NCBI GenBank assembly: GCA_964495465.1
Contig: CAZBWE010000005.1
Span: 1 to 54,652 of the forward strand
From: CAZBWE01 sp964495465
GTDB taxonomy: Bacteria > Planctomycetota > Phycisphaerae > Sedimentisphaerales > Anaerobacaceae
DNA length: 54,652 bases
Direction of reading: 5' to 3'
Below the pieces are notes generated by a model. The model was given only the letters and a program-made list of their open reading frames with translations, had not been told where the DNA came from and did no database searches. The translations under genes and the position numbers were made by a program. Of the stretch, positions 38,216 to 46,890 are shown piece by piece (within the stretch, counting starts at the first letter, position 1; each line of letters starts with the position of its first letter).

Positions 38216-39268
38216 TTACTCAATATCAGCGATGTCGCTTTGGGGCTTTCCTACGAGATAGATTCTGTTTTTTCCGCTGCGTTTTGCTTCCAGTAATGCC
38301 CTGTCCGCCTGTTCGAAAAGCTCTTGTATTGTCGAACCGTCGCGTGGGTAACTCGCCAAACCGCCGCTTATGGTCAAAACTCCTTTTCCTTCCGGGCCCA
38401 ATAAAGGCAGTTCTGCTTTCTCAAATTCCCCAATAAACCGCTTTGCTATAAATATTGCTTCCTTAGGGTGGTCCGTCATCGCCAAACGCCTCTCGGACTC
38501 CTTGCCGCTCGGCTTTTTCCTGAAGCTGTCCCAGAAAATAACTGCAAACTCATCACCGCCAATTCTGCCGACAACGTCATGGCTACGGCAGCAGCGCCGC
38601 ATCAGAACAGCTGCCTGCTTTAGGACCTCGTCTCCGGCGTAATGGCCATAAACATCGTTGTAATGTTTGAAGTTATCAATATCAAAGACAAGCAGTGTTA
38701 CCCGGCCATTTTTTTCTCCGGCTCGTTCGATTATCTGCCTGGAAAATTCCCATATATATCTTCTGTTCTTCAGGCCTGTTAAATCATCCTCCGTAGCCAA
38801 CCTCTCAAGAATCCTGATTCTCTTTTCTATTGTTGCATCGAGAGTAACCGGCGAAACAGTCTCTTTTCCCAGGCGTTGTTGTGGAGATGTAATGGATTCG
38901 TACAATTTGCTTGCCTCGATTGGGCAAACCAGATACTCATCTGCAAGACTTGTGCCGTTGAAAGTCGAGCCGACCATACGAATCGCTATCGGCTCCTCAT
39001 ACATCTGTGCCAATAGAATAATCTTAGCGTTACAATTTTCTCTCAAGCTCTTTAAAGCAGATTCTAATTTAGACGTTCCATATATCACCACTCCAATTGC
39101 TGCAAAATTACTCTTCGAAGCAGTATCGATTGCTCCAGATATATTGTCACATACTTCATAGCTGTCGGTGACAGAAACAGTGTTCAGAAAAACACCGCTA
39201 ATATCGCCTGCCAGCAGAATTCTTTGATTACCTCCTCTGAAATATAAGAATTTATCAAGCTTTGCCAT
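38216..39268 (-). CDS. Diguanylate cyclase (GGDEF) with N-terminal receiver-like domain
   Basis: 350 residues. The N-terminal 125 residues look like a divergent receiver or sensor domain (AAIGVVIYGTSKLESALKSL, AKIILLAQMYEEPIAIRM) without a clear phospho-acceptor Asp set. A GGDEF domain follows (about 155-340) with DDLTGLKNRRY, the metal-binding DIDNFKHYND, the intact GGDEF at 237-241, and an inhibitory-site RSHD at 228-231 with the standard five-residue spacing. It should synthesise cyclic di-GMP from two GTP, with product inhibition. A long Lys/Glu-rich insertion (RKKPSGKESERRLAMTD) follows the active loop. The pilus operon in this window is a plausible c-di-GMP-controlled target, but no link is shown. 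Confidence 0.9.
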   Translation of the reverse strand: MAKLDKFLYFRGGNQRILLAGDISGVFLNTVSVTDSYEVCDNISGAIDTASKSNFAAIGVVIYGTSKLESALKSLRENCNAKIILLAQMYEEPIAIRMVGSTFNGTSLADEYLVCPIEASKLYESITSPQQRLGKETVSPVTLDATIEKRIRILERLATEDDLTGLKNRRYIWEFSRQIIERAGEKNGRVTLLVFDIDNFKHYNDVYGHYAGDEVLKQAAVLMRRCCRSHDVVGRIGGDEFAVIFWDSFRKKPSGKESERRLAMTDHPKEAIFIAKRFIGEFEKAELPLLGPEGKGVLTISGGLASYPRDGSTIQELFEQADRALLEAKRSGKNRIYLVGKPQSDIADIE

Positions 39269-39518
39269 CTATTCACCACCAACCAAATTCACTTTATATC
39301 GGATAACACCACCTAAAAAGTGAAAAAGCTCATTATTAACTATGATATCAAAATTCATCTTTAATGTCAATTTTAATCCTCTCGGAGCCGCTTATGAGCG
39401 ATTGTATAGAAGAAAAATGCAGGTTATCCTCCTGTGGCAAACTCCCCATCCAGCGCTTCATTACTCAATATTTAATACCAATCAAGATAAGTAAGGGGCA
39501 AGTAAACAATGCTGATAT

Positions 39519-41381
39519 CTACTCAACACTTGGCAGGTTACTGAGATTCTCTTTGACCTGCTCGGCACGGAAGCTGTCCGGATATAAACTGATAAAACTG
39601 GTCAAAAGAGCCCTGGCGTCGGATAAATACTCTTTCTTACGCTCCGGTTCTGCCTCGCTTTGATATAGACCAATCTTCAGCCGGGCCAACTCATATAGTG
39701 CCTGCATTCCGCCATCTGTGTCCTGGAATTCCTTGTGTAATTGTGCTAATTTTTCAGCACGAAGCTGCTCATCAGCAATAAGTTTTGCCTGTGCCAACAA
39801 AATATTGTCACGAAGCGGATCTTTGTCGCTTGCTTTTTCCAGTAGCTTGTCGAGTTCCTGAGCATAGTTAGTAGCTTTAGGATTTAACATAACAAACGTC
39901 GCCAAGCGTCTTTTCGCTTCCGGCTCGTCAGTTCGATTTTCCGGCCCTATGAGACTTCGCAACCGACGTACTCTTCTTTGTAAATCTGCCAGCTTAAACA
40001 TCGTCATCGCCGAATCAGCCGGTGAACGAAAAAATCTGAAGAAGCTATTATCCCGCGCATACTCCTTCTTCGAACCCTTCAACCGTTCAGTCAACATATT
40101 CTGCGCCTCGGCAAGAAGCTTATCAGCCAGTTCAAATTCACCCTGACCGGCCCAACGCTTTGCAATTCGCCACCGTGCCTCGAGCGACTCCGGGCTCTCA
40201 CCGAACTCCGTGTATAACATAGACCAGATATCCTGCGATTTTTCATACGGATAATCGCTGTAGAAATGCAATATTTCTTTTTGTCTAAAAACCTGAATAT
40301 CAGGGCTCAACTCACTCAGAAGTGCCTTGTAGTAAAGCGCTATAGGCATACGCGGGCTTTGAAAACGTTTGCTTATAAACAAATCGTACTGTTGAATCAG
40401 GGATTCTTTTTTCAACTGATAATTCAGCTCCTGCGGAACTGTAAACCACCACGGCCAGCGACTTCGCTCCAACTCATCCTCGATTCTCTCTTTCAATTTT
40501 GCGCGAAGAAGTATCGGCTCCGTAGGGTAAAAGGAGCTCTCAAGATATCTTCTAACCCTCACAGAAGGATTTGTGATCATTTTGTCCAGCGATTCTCTTA
40601 TGCTGTGGTCCTGGAACTCAATCGCCTCTTCCGGATTGTTCTCAGCTACATAGAGCTGATAATCCAGCTCGTCAAAGCCGATTCTCATTTCAAAAGTGAC
40701 TACAGCCAACAAAAGAAATACTGCGGTCACAATCCAGACCAGTCCAGGCCGATAGCGGGTATAGTGACCTATGCCAAGCACGATTCCCGCTATACCCAAA
40801 CCGACAAGCCACGCGCAAACCCAGGGTGAAAAAGATAATCCCCATTTAATCGGCTCTACCCCTTTTGCCCCACCCAAAAACCCCCAGTAAATAAGCTGCG
40901 GCGCTGTACATAATGTTATTGCAATAAAACGCGAGCGAAAACGAAGTGGACGACACGCTGCTGCAAAACAGCTTATAAAAAGGCAAATCGCAAAGCCCGG
41001 CAGATTGGCTACAAAAAATACCCCTAATATAAAAGGCAGACTATAGCCAAAGCTCATAAGCTGCGATATCAAAACCGGCACAACTGCCAGGATGCCCATA
41101 AGCAGCCCAACAACAAGTATCTGCCAGGGATACTCAAATATGCTCATCCCTGTCGTGATGGATTGTCCCAATTGCCAAAGCGAAGGCGACACTTCGAAGT
41201 CAAACGTCCAGAATGCACCGTTAACTATCTTCGACCATAAAAGACAGCTTACAGTAAAGGCCACAAAAGCAAGAAACCAGCACCTCTGAACATTTTCATG
41301 GCTGTAGTGCAACGTAGGACCGACAGCCAAAAAAGACTTTGACGCCACTATAGGCGTCTTATCCGTCTCTTGATTCTCCAT
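39519..41381 (-). CDS. Membrane protein with C-terminal TPR-like helical region
   Basis: 620 residues from the ATG at 41381, chosen because AGGTGAG lies just upstream. The frame extends 31 codons further and would overlap ahcY. About seven hydrophobic segments are in residues 35-240 (FLAFVAFTVSCLLWSKIV, ILVVGLLMGILAVVPVLISQ and others). The C-terminal 370 residues are alpha-helical with TPR-like units (YTEFGESPESLEARWRIAKR, LIADEQLRAEKLAQLHKEFQ). Function unknown. Similar large membrane/TPR proteins are common in planctomycetes. It lies 58 bases downstream of ahcY and may be cotranscribed. Confidence 0.8.
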   Translation of the reverse strand: MENQETDKTPIVASKSFLAVGPTLHYSHENVQRCWFLAFVAFTVSCLLWSKIVNGAFWTFDFEVSPSLWQLGQSITTGMSIFEYPWQILVVGLLMGILAVVPVLISQLMSFGYSLPFILGVFFVANLPGFAICLFISCFAAACRPLRFRSRFIAITLCTAPQLIYWGFLGGAKGVEPIKWGLSFSPWVCAWLVGLGIAGIVLGIGHYTRYRPGLVWIVTAVFLLLAVVTFEMRIGFDELDYQLYVAENNPEEAIEFQDHSIRESLDKMITNPSVRVRRYLESSFYPTEPILLRAKLKERIEDELERSRWPWWFTVPQELNYQLKKESLIQQYDLFISKRFQSPRMPIALYYKALLSELSPDIQVFRQKEILHFYSDYPYEKSQDIWSMLYTEFGESPESLEARWRIAKRWAGQGEFELADKLLAEAQNMLTERLKGSKKEYARDNSFFRFFRSPADSAMTMFKLADLQRRVRRLRSLIGPENRTDEPEAKRRLATFVMLNPKATNYAQELDKLLEKASDKDPLRDNILLAQAKLIADEQLRAEKLAQLHKEFQDTDGGMQALYELARLKIGLYQSEAEPERKKEYLSDARALLTSFISLYPDSFRAEQVKENLSNLPSVE

Positions 41382-41439
41382 AAGCTCACCTGGTTGTGAA
41401 CCCGGCATAAGACCCAGGTCACGAGCAACGGGGCACGAA

Positions 41440-42699
41440 TTATGTCCCCTCGCCGCTGCCGGCAAGATAAGCAATCTGTTCCGCCGTGAGGCGGTCTATT
41501 TCAATCGACATCGATTTGAGCTTGAGCAAGCTGACTTTCCGCTCCACTTCAATCGGCACATCATGGACGGCAACCGCAAATTTACCTTTGCTTTTTATCA
41601 CATATTCCGCCTCTAACGCCTGTGTTGCAAAGCTCATATCCATAACACACGCAGGATGCCCCTCCGCTGCTGCAAGATTAATTAATCGACCCTCGGCCAA
41701 AAGATAAATGCGTTTATTATTCTTCTGAACATATTCATCAACATGATTGCGAACATTACGGTTCAGCTTCTTGCTCATTTTTTTCAGGGCCGGTATATCT
41801 ATCTCAACGTTGAAATGTCCGCTGTTAGCAACGACAGCCCTGTCTTTCATCACCCGGAAGTGTTCAGCCCGTATAACGTTTTTATTACCCGTAAGTGTTA
41901 CGAATAGCTCGCCTACCTTTGCCGCTTTTGCCATTGGCATAACATCAAAGCCGTCCATAGCCGCTTCAAGGGCCTTGATTGCGTCAACTTCCGTGACGAT
42001 AACGATTGCACCCATACCCCTTGCCCGCATGGCAAAGCCCCTGCCGCACCAGCCGTATCCTGCTACAACAATCTTTTTACCAGCCAACAATAAATCCGTC
42101 GCTCGAATAATACCATCAACCGTTGACTGGCCTGTGCCATAGCGATTGTCAAATAAGTGCTTGGTATCAGCATCATTTACCGCTATGACCGGAAATTTCA
42201 ACAGACCAGCATTTGCCATCGCCCTCAGACGAATTACACCGGTGGTAGTTTCTTCCATACTTGCGATGATTCGGTGGGCATCTTTTTTCCTGCGAGTATG
42301 TAATTCGTTGACCAAATCGGCACCATCATCAAATGTAATAACTGGCTTATGGTCAATTGCTGCGTTGATGTGCTTATAATAAGTGCTGCGATTTTCACCG
42401 CAGATAGCAAAGACGGGTATCTTAAAATCCTTCACTAATGACGCAGACACATCGTCTTGCGTACTGAGGGGATTGGATGCACAGAGAACCACATTTGCCC
42501 CGCCAGCTTTGAGTGTCCTTGCTAAATTTGCTGTCTCAGCGGTTATATGAAGACAAGCAGAAACATTTTTACCCTTCAACGGCCTAACTTTTGCGAATCT
42601 TTTGCGTATTACAGCCAGAACGGGCATATCGTTATCAGCCCACAAAATCCGCTTCTTGCCTTCCGGCGCAAGCGACAGGTCAGCTACGTCGTATCTCAT
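41440..42699 (-). CDS. ahcY: Adenosylhomocysteinase
   Basis: 419 residues with AAAGG before the ATG. Family hallmarks: KRILWADNDMPVLAVIRKRF, ACLHITAETANLARTLKAGG, CASNPLSTQDDVSASLV, then KFPVIAVNDADTKHLFDNRY, the NAD-binding GYGWCGRGFAMRARGMGA and HPACVMDMSFATQALEAEYV. It splits S-adenosylhomocysteine into adenosine and homocysteine, keeping methylation going. Length (about 420) fits the bacterial/archaeal type without the long insert. No SAH riboswitch was recognised upstream. Confidence 0.95.
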   Translation of the reverse strand: MRYDVADLSLAPEGKKRILWADNDMPVLAVIRKRFAKVRPLKGKNVSACLHITAETANLARTLKAGGANVVLCASNPLSTQDDVSASLVKDFKIPVFAICGENRSTYYKHINAAIDHKPVITFDDGADLVNELHTRRKKDAHRIIASMEETTTGVIRLRAMANAGLLKFPVIAVNDADTKHLFDNRYGTGQSTVDGIIRATDLLLAGKKIVVAGYGWCGRGFAMRARGMGAIVIVTEVDAIKALEAAMDGFDVMPMAKAAKVGELFVTLTGNKNVIRAEHFRVMKDRAVVANSGHFNVEIDIPALKKMSKKLNRNVRNHVDEYVQKNNKRIYLLAEGRLINLAAAEGHPACVMDMSFATQALEAEYVIKSKGKFAVAVHDVPIEVERKVSLLKLKSMSIEIDRLTAEQIAYLAGSGEGT

Positions 42700-43075
42700 T
42701 TATGAACCTTTCAAAAAATGTGCTAGAAACAGACATTGTAAATATATATATGCAATTTGCAACTTTTTAATTCTCCCCAAAAACTATAGGGGTGCATATC
42801 GAATATATAATCAGATTCTCATTAAATCCTGCTTCTGCAACAAAAAAAACAATATTTATGGCACTGCCAATACAAAAAAAACGGAATATATGCCAAAATC
42901 CGCTTTTTTACCTAAAAATCAGAGATATACCCCTTGCATTTTTCAAATAAATATGGTATAATCCAGGGCTTTCATTTTGAAGGTAAAATTACAATACTGC
43001 ACATAAAAAGGGTGATTTTAAAAAACAAGAAACAAAAATAGTATAAGTTTCTTTATTTACGGAAGAAGAATAATT
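42700..43075. other. AT-rich divergent intergenic region
   Basis: 376 bases between ahcY and the helix-turn-helix gene. It contains long A-rich runs (near 42840-42880), no ORF of note, and the strong candidate promoter at 42934-42962. No other structure was seen. Confidence 0.5.
42934..42962 (+). promoter_or_regulatory. Strong candidate sigma-70 promoter for the helix-turn-helix gene
   Basis: TTGCAT (42934-42939), a 17-base spacer and a perfect TATAAT (42957-42962). A 5' leader of about 105 bases separates it from the ATG at 43076. Confidence 0.65.
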
Positions 43076-43699
43076 ATGGCTGGTATGTTCTACACATTAC
43101 AAGAAGCAGCCGAAAAGCTCAATAAAACTGAGGAAGAAATAGAGCAGATAATAGAAGAGGGTAAATTGCGCGGATTTCGCGATGGCCCATCCGTCTATCT
43201 TAAGATAGACGAAGTTGAAGCATTCGCATCTGAGGAAAATATCCCACCAGCACCGGAAGCACCGCAAGCCGAAGAACCCGCCACTGTAACTACAGAGCCT
43301 GAGCCATCTCCTGCTAAGGACCAGGAGCTATCGCCTCCCGAATTTGAGCAGGAGGATATAAGGAATTTCGAATTCGACGAAACAGAAGTACCTACTGAAG
43401 AACCAGAGATGGCAACTGTAGAAGCACTGGCAGAAGAGAAACCGACAATGAAATCTACAACCAAAGAACCCCACGCCGCCAAGCCAAAAAAAGCAGCAAA
43501 GAAATCACGCCCCAAGGCCCAGCCGAAAATCAAACAAATAGGCAAACCACACAGAATGTCTTTGGGGCAATGGCTTTTATTTAGTCTGTCGGACGATAAT
43601 CCTGTGGCAATCTTTGTTCTAGTCCTGTTTTGTTTCGCTATCTTTTCGGCTATCGCTGCTTTCGCTTACGGTTTACATTATCTGTATGTAAACTTCTGA
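43076..43699 (+). CDS. Helix-turn-helix (MerR/excisionase-like) protein with acidic linker and C-terminal membrane anchor
   Basis: 207 residues. The N-terminal 50 residues, MFYTLQEAAEKLNKTEEEIE to SVYLKIDEVEAF, are a MerR/excisionase-type winged HTH. An acidic Pro/Glu-rich linker (about 55-130) leads to a Lys/Pro-rich basic stretch. One or two hydrophobic segments follow at the C-terminus (VAIFVLVLFCFAIFSAIAAF). A DNA-binding domain tethered to the membrane is unusual elsewhere but recurs in planctomycetes. Function unknown: a membrane-linked regulator or a nucleoid-tethering protein are both possible. Confidence 0.8.
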   Translation: MAGMFYTLQEAAEKLNKTEEEIEQIIEEGKLRGFRDGPSVYLKIDEVEAFASEENIPPAPEAPQAEEPATVTTEPEPSPAKDQELSPPEFEQEDIRNFEFDETEVPTEEPEMATVEALAEEKPTMKSTTKEPHAAKPKKAAKKSRPKAQPKIKQIGKPHRMSLGQWLLFSLSDDNPVAIFVLVLFCFAIFSAIAAFAYGLHYLYVNF

Positions 43700-44243
43700 T
43701 TATCGAAATGAAAGTTACAAAATCCGCCTGTTTTTAGGAGCGGGCAAGAAAGCAGCTGCCGCTGGGGATTCTGCACGTTCCCATATCATAATAGACTTGC
43801 CAAGAAATAAGTCCTAAAATGATTGTTTTTTTACGCATTTAATTGACAAAACCCGCTCTTAGCCCACAATCCGAGGACGAAAATAAATCACTAAGAATCA
43901 TCGCCATAAAAGATTATATCGCTTAAGTTCCTGGTTGACCCACAAATCTTGTCTCATTGGGATAATATGGCGAACTCTGTATGGATATCTAACGGATGCC
44001 ATGTGAGGCAAAGAATCTTTTTTAGCTCTCCGGTAAATCTCCCGCCACTAAAAAGGGCTGAAAGCCTGTTTTAAGTTATAAACCATTCTGTTTTACACGT
44101 TAGGCAACTTTAAGGCACCTGATAATACGCTTTTAGCTATAAAACACCACTCAAGAACTTCCTGATTATCGACCGATAAATAAGATATTAGCTTTTTGAA
44201 ATTAAAGAATTAAAAACCCTGAGTTTATCGAGGACATAAAGAA
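43700..44243. other. Non-coding stretch before the entericidin-like gene
   Basis: 544 bases with no credible ORF, RNA gene or strong terminator. A TTGACA-like sequence occurs at 43843-43848, but no good -10 follows at the proper distance. A short hairpin around GGCT-GAA-AGCC (near 44050) has only four pairs. Confidence 0.5.
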
Positions 44244-44381
44244 ATGGCTCGGAAAATACTTCTGATAATCGCTTTTGTTGTTGTTTTATTTTCTCTAATC
44301 GGCTGCCAGACAGTTCAGGGATTAGGCCGGGATATCGAGTGGGTCGGCGAAAAAAGCCAGGATATTCTTGATGGTTCCTAA
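44244..44381 (+). CDS. Entericidin-like small lipoprotein
   Basis: 45 residues, ATG at 44244 with GAGGA about 10 bases upstream, stop at 44379-44381. A lipoprotein signal (LLIIAFVVVLFSLIGC, lipobox LIGC with Cys21) is followed by QTVQGLGRDIEWVGEKSQDI. That is the pattern of the entericidin A/B family (Cys-x-T-x-x-G-x-G-x-D). Entericidin B and its antidote are known in enteric bacteria as stationary-phase membrane lipoproteins; homologues are widespread and their role outside enterics is unknown. A single copy is seen here, without the usual tandem partner. Confidence 0.85.
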   Translation: MARKILLIIAFVVVLFSLIGCQTVQGLGRDIEWVGEKSQDILDGS

Positions 44382-44670
44382 ACCAACCACACGCCTGCAT
44401 TGTAATTGTTTTACTTAGTGTGGTCGTTAAAACAACAAATACGCATTAAATTAATCCCTCCATAAATCTGCCACAAACGAATATGGACTAAGTAAGCAAC
44501 TATTAGCCTTGCCTTCATTGAGATATAATGTGCAAAACAACCGGTATTTTAAGCGATATAATCTTTCATAGCGATTGTTCCTGAAAATTTGTTTTCATCC
44601 CTAAATTGCTGTTCAACAGCGGCTTTTGTCAATTACACGTGAAAAAACAATTATTTACGGACTATTTTTC

Positions 44671-44698
44671 TTGACAAATCGGTTAAGGTATGTATATT
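44671..44698 (+). promoter_or_regulatory. Strong candidate promoter of the 44.9-kb small gene
   Basis: TTGACA (44671-44676, perfect consensus), a 16-base spacer and TATATT (44693-44698). The predicted start near 44705 leaves a leader of about 220 bases before the next gene's ATG at 44927. Confidence 0.65.
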
Positions 44699-44723
44699 TG
44701 TATCATATCACGAGGGAGTGGTA

Positions 44724-44771
44724 ATGGTAAGGAAGCCTATTCTTCCCTGCCAGGCTTTCCTCTACATATAA
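44724..44771 (+). CDS. Possible 15-residue leader peptide
   Basis: ATG at 44724, preceded by GAGGGAG at the correct distance, encodes MVRKPILPCQAFLYI and stops at 44769-44771. It begins about 20 bases after the predicted transcription start and is followed by alternative base-pairing segments, a layout seen in attenuation leaders. No obvious run of one regulatory amino acid is present. This is an inference from position and signals. Confidence 0.4.
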   Translation: MVRKPILPCQAFLYI

Positions 44772-44889
44772 AGCAGTTGTGATACACTACAACACGGATT
44801 GGCCCTGGGCCTGCTTTTAAGGAAGGTGTTGAGAAAGCTTGTTTCGATTCCTACCGAATCCACTCGAAAAAACTGCTGTTTCGTAGTGT
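44772..44889 (+). promoter_or_regulatory. Structured leader RNA with crossing or alternative stems
   Basis: AGCAGTT (44772-44778) is complementary to AACTGCT (44871-44877), and ACACTAC (44784-44790) to GTAGTGT (44883-44889). The order is A, B, A', B', so the two helices would cross (a pseudoknot) or be alternatives. Local hairpins compete: GTTGT/ACAAC (44776-44780 with 44789-44793) and GATTC/GAATC near 44846-44860. It does not match 6S RNA, tmRNA, RNase P, SRP RNA or a riboswitch class that I know. Confidence 0.45.
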
Positions 44890-44926
44890 AAAAAGCGAAA
44901 TGCCCTATTAGTCAAAGGAGATGACA

Positions 44927-45139
44927 ATGGCAAATCGACAAGATGACTACATATTAATGAAGCAGGTGATATCGAAGCTTCTTGATTCTCAAAGATTAAA
45001 AGTACCGCCTAACAGCCCCGTCCTTCAATTGCTTCACCCCACTGCTTTAGAACACCACAACTATGTTCGCGCCACCACAAAAAATGCTGAAACGATAAAA
45101 CCAAAGATGCAAAGAAAAAACATCCCTTTAGAAGGTTGA
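44927..45139 (+). CDS. Small hypothetical protein (70 residues)
   Basis: 70 residues from the ATG at 44927, which is 7 bases after AAGGAG (an ATG at 44921 lies too close). It is charged, with no signal peptide or membrane segment: MANRQDDYILMKQVISKLLD then a Pro-rich middle (KVPPNSPVLQLLHP) and a Lys-rich end. I do not recognise the family. The strong promoter, long leader and good ribosome-binding site suggest a real, regulated gene. Confidence 0.6.
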   Translation: MANRQDDYILMKQVISKLLDSQRLKVPPNSPVLQLLHPTALEHHNYVRATTKNAETIKPKMQRKNIPLEG

Positions 45140-45318
45140 CTTCGGTTTTGAACTTTCAGCCTTAACTTTTCAGTTATGGAAAAACACTCACCAGCAAATC
45201 AAGAGGGACGATACTTTTTGTAAGTGTCAACTTCGATGCTATATTGCCAAAAACCTTCACAAATAATCATCAGATTTCCAACCACAACACCCAAATCTGT
45301 GCTTAAAATTCAACTCTC

Positions 45319-46416
45319 ATGATTGACATTCCTGCCGTTGCCTGTTCTAATGCTCATACAATGAACGGCAATCCAAAAAACATAAAAAATACGCGAGATG
45401 AGCAGCAAGCTACAAAATATAAAAATATCTCCATAATCGGCGATGGCGGTATGGCCACAGTTATGGCTATGCTGCTGTGCGAAAAAGGTATAGCTACACA
45501 GATGTGGGGCTATAACCGACAGCAATTAGCCGAGATTGCACAAAGCCGCGAAAACAAGAAATTCCTTCCCGGCTATAAACTGCCGGACTCCCTTATATTT
45601 GAACCTGAGGACAAGAACATAATGTCCGATGCCGATTTGATTGTCTCTGCGGTGCCCTGTCAGTTTATGCACAGTATCTGGAGCCGGCTCCAAAGCTATG
45701 CCCCTGAAGAGGTCCCTATTGTCTCGGTAACCAAGGGCATAGAAAACGAGACACTGCTGCGCCCAACTCAGATAATCGCAGACGTTCTGGGCGACAAGCA
45801 AACAGCAAGATACGCAGTTTTATCAGGCCCAACAATTGCCGACGAGCTGGCCAGAAAGCTCCCAGCCACCGCCTGCGCCGCCTCAAGCAACGAATCTTTG
45901 GCCAAAGATATCCAGCATACTTTCAATTGTTCCTGGCTTCGCGTTTATACTAATATCGATATCGTCGGCGTTGAGTTAGCTGCTGCGTGTAAAAATATCA
46001 TCGCCATAGCAGCAGGAATAATAGACGGAGCCGGTGCCGGCGACAATACCAAGGCGGCCCTTTTAACCAGGGGCCTTGCCGAGATAACTCGCCTTGGCAT
46101 CGCTATGGGCGCCAGGCCACAGACCTTTGCCGGCCTGGCTGGGCTGGGCGATTTGGTGACAACCTGCATTTCACCAAAAGGACGAAATCGCTCCTTCGGT
46201 GAAAGGATTGGCAAAGGCCGAACCGTAGAACAGGCCAAAGACGCTACAGAATCCGTTGTGGAAGGTATTGCTACCTGTAAATCCGTTGTCGCTCTTGCCG
46301 GCCGACATAATGTTGAGATGCCAATAACACAGGCCGTATATGAAGTGTTGTTTGAGGGTAAACCGGTACAAACGGCTATTGCCGATTTAATGAACCGCCA
46401 ACTAAAAGCCGAATAA
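45319..46416 (+). CDS. gpsA: Glycerol-3-phosphate dehydrogenase [NAD(P)+]
   Basis: 365 residues from the ATG at 45319; an ATG at 45361 is possible and none has a clear ribosome-binding site. The Rossmann motif starts at about residue 35 (ISIIGDGGMATVMAMLLCEK), preceded by a nonconserved 30-residue extension, so the real start may be further in. Conserved blocks: SVTKGIENETLLRPTQI, VLSGPTIADELARKLPA, the catalytic Lys in GVELAAACKNIIAIAAG, and GLAGLGDLVTTCISPKGRNR. It reduces dihydroxyacetone phosphate to sn-glycerol 3-phosphate for phospholipid synthesis. The second Gly of the NAD motif is Asp (GDGGMA for GAGSWG), a tolerated variation. Confidence 0.93.
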   Translation: MIDIPAVACSNAHTMNGNPKNIKNTRDEQQATKYKNISIIGDGGMATVMAMLLCEKGIATQMWGYNRQQLAEIAQSRENKKFLPGYKLPDSLIFEPEDKNIMSDADLIVSAVPCQFMHSIWSRLQSYAPEEVPIVSVTKGIENETLLRPTQIIADVLGDKQTARYAVLSGPTIADELARKLPATACAASSNESLAKDIQHTFNCSWLRVYTNIDIVGVELAAACKNIIAIAAGIIDGAGAGDNTKAALLTRGLAEITRLGIAMGARPQTFAGLAGLGDLVTTCISPKGRNRSFGERIGKGRTVEQAKDATESVVEGIATCKSVVALAGRHNVEMPITQAVYEVLFEGKPVQTAIADLMNRQLKAE

Positions 46417-46890
46417 ACCGCTCGATGCCCCATCCGCCTCGTCCCATAAACCTCAGCCTAACATACCCTTGTGAACTTTTAGTAATTTCTATAATTCCTT
46501 TCCGCAAAAAATTTTTATTATGGAAACACTATCAAAAACAGCTCAAATCATCCATCAGCCAAACCTGCCCCGATGAATCAAGACCATACATTTTATAGGA
46601 TGTAAGAATAGTCTTTGTCACACTTATTAAAAAGAGGCACTATTATGTTTGTTGTCGTTTGCCTCACTTGGCTTCTGTTTCATATATTTTATTTGGCAAG
46701 CTGTAATTGCGCTAGGTTCTGTCTCGCCGAGGCCGGTACGATTTAATACAGATAGTGCCCTAAAAACCCGATGAATCTTAATGATTAACTGAATCAGGAG
46801 CAATTTTACAGGGCCTGGAGAATGGGTAATTCGTGCAAGTGTTGGAAATGCCAAACCTGATAACAATGCGCTTTTGTGGATGAGATTGAT
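46417..46890. other. Intergenic region before the pilus operon
   Basis: 474 bases, presumably with the pilus operon promoter. A TTGTGA/TATAAT pair at 46469-46495 has only a 15-base spacer, too short to trust. A 33-codon ORF at 46645-46746 has a weak ribosome-binding site and cannot be supported as a gene. No riboswitch core was recognised. Confidence 0.45.

Larger units (their letters stand above)
44382..44926. other. Intergenic region with promoter, leader peptide and structured leader
   Basis: 545 bases between the entericidin-like gene and the 70-residue protein gene. The left half (44382-44670) shows nothing recognisable. The right half contains a promoter (44671-44698), a possible leader ORF (44724-44771) and long-range complementary segments (44772-44889), described separately. 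Confidence 0.5.

Noticed and set aside
44693..44926. Possible 6S RNA, tmRNA, or a known riboswitch in the leader of the small gene.
   Set aside because: The ends do not pair like 6S RNA, there is no tRNA-like domain or tag frame, and no conserved riboswitch core was recognised.
46469..46495. TTGTGA / TATAAT pair as the pilus operon promoter.
   Set aside because: The spacer is only 15 bases and the site is about 400 bases from pilM; too weak to annotate.
46645..46746. Small hydrophobic ORF of 33 codons between gpsA and pilM.
   Set aside because: The ribosome-binding site is weak, no lipobox or known family is present, and it overlaps a possible hairpin.
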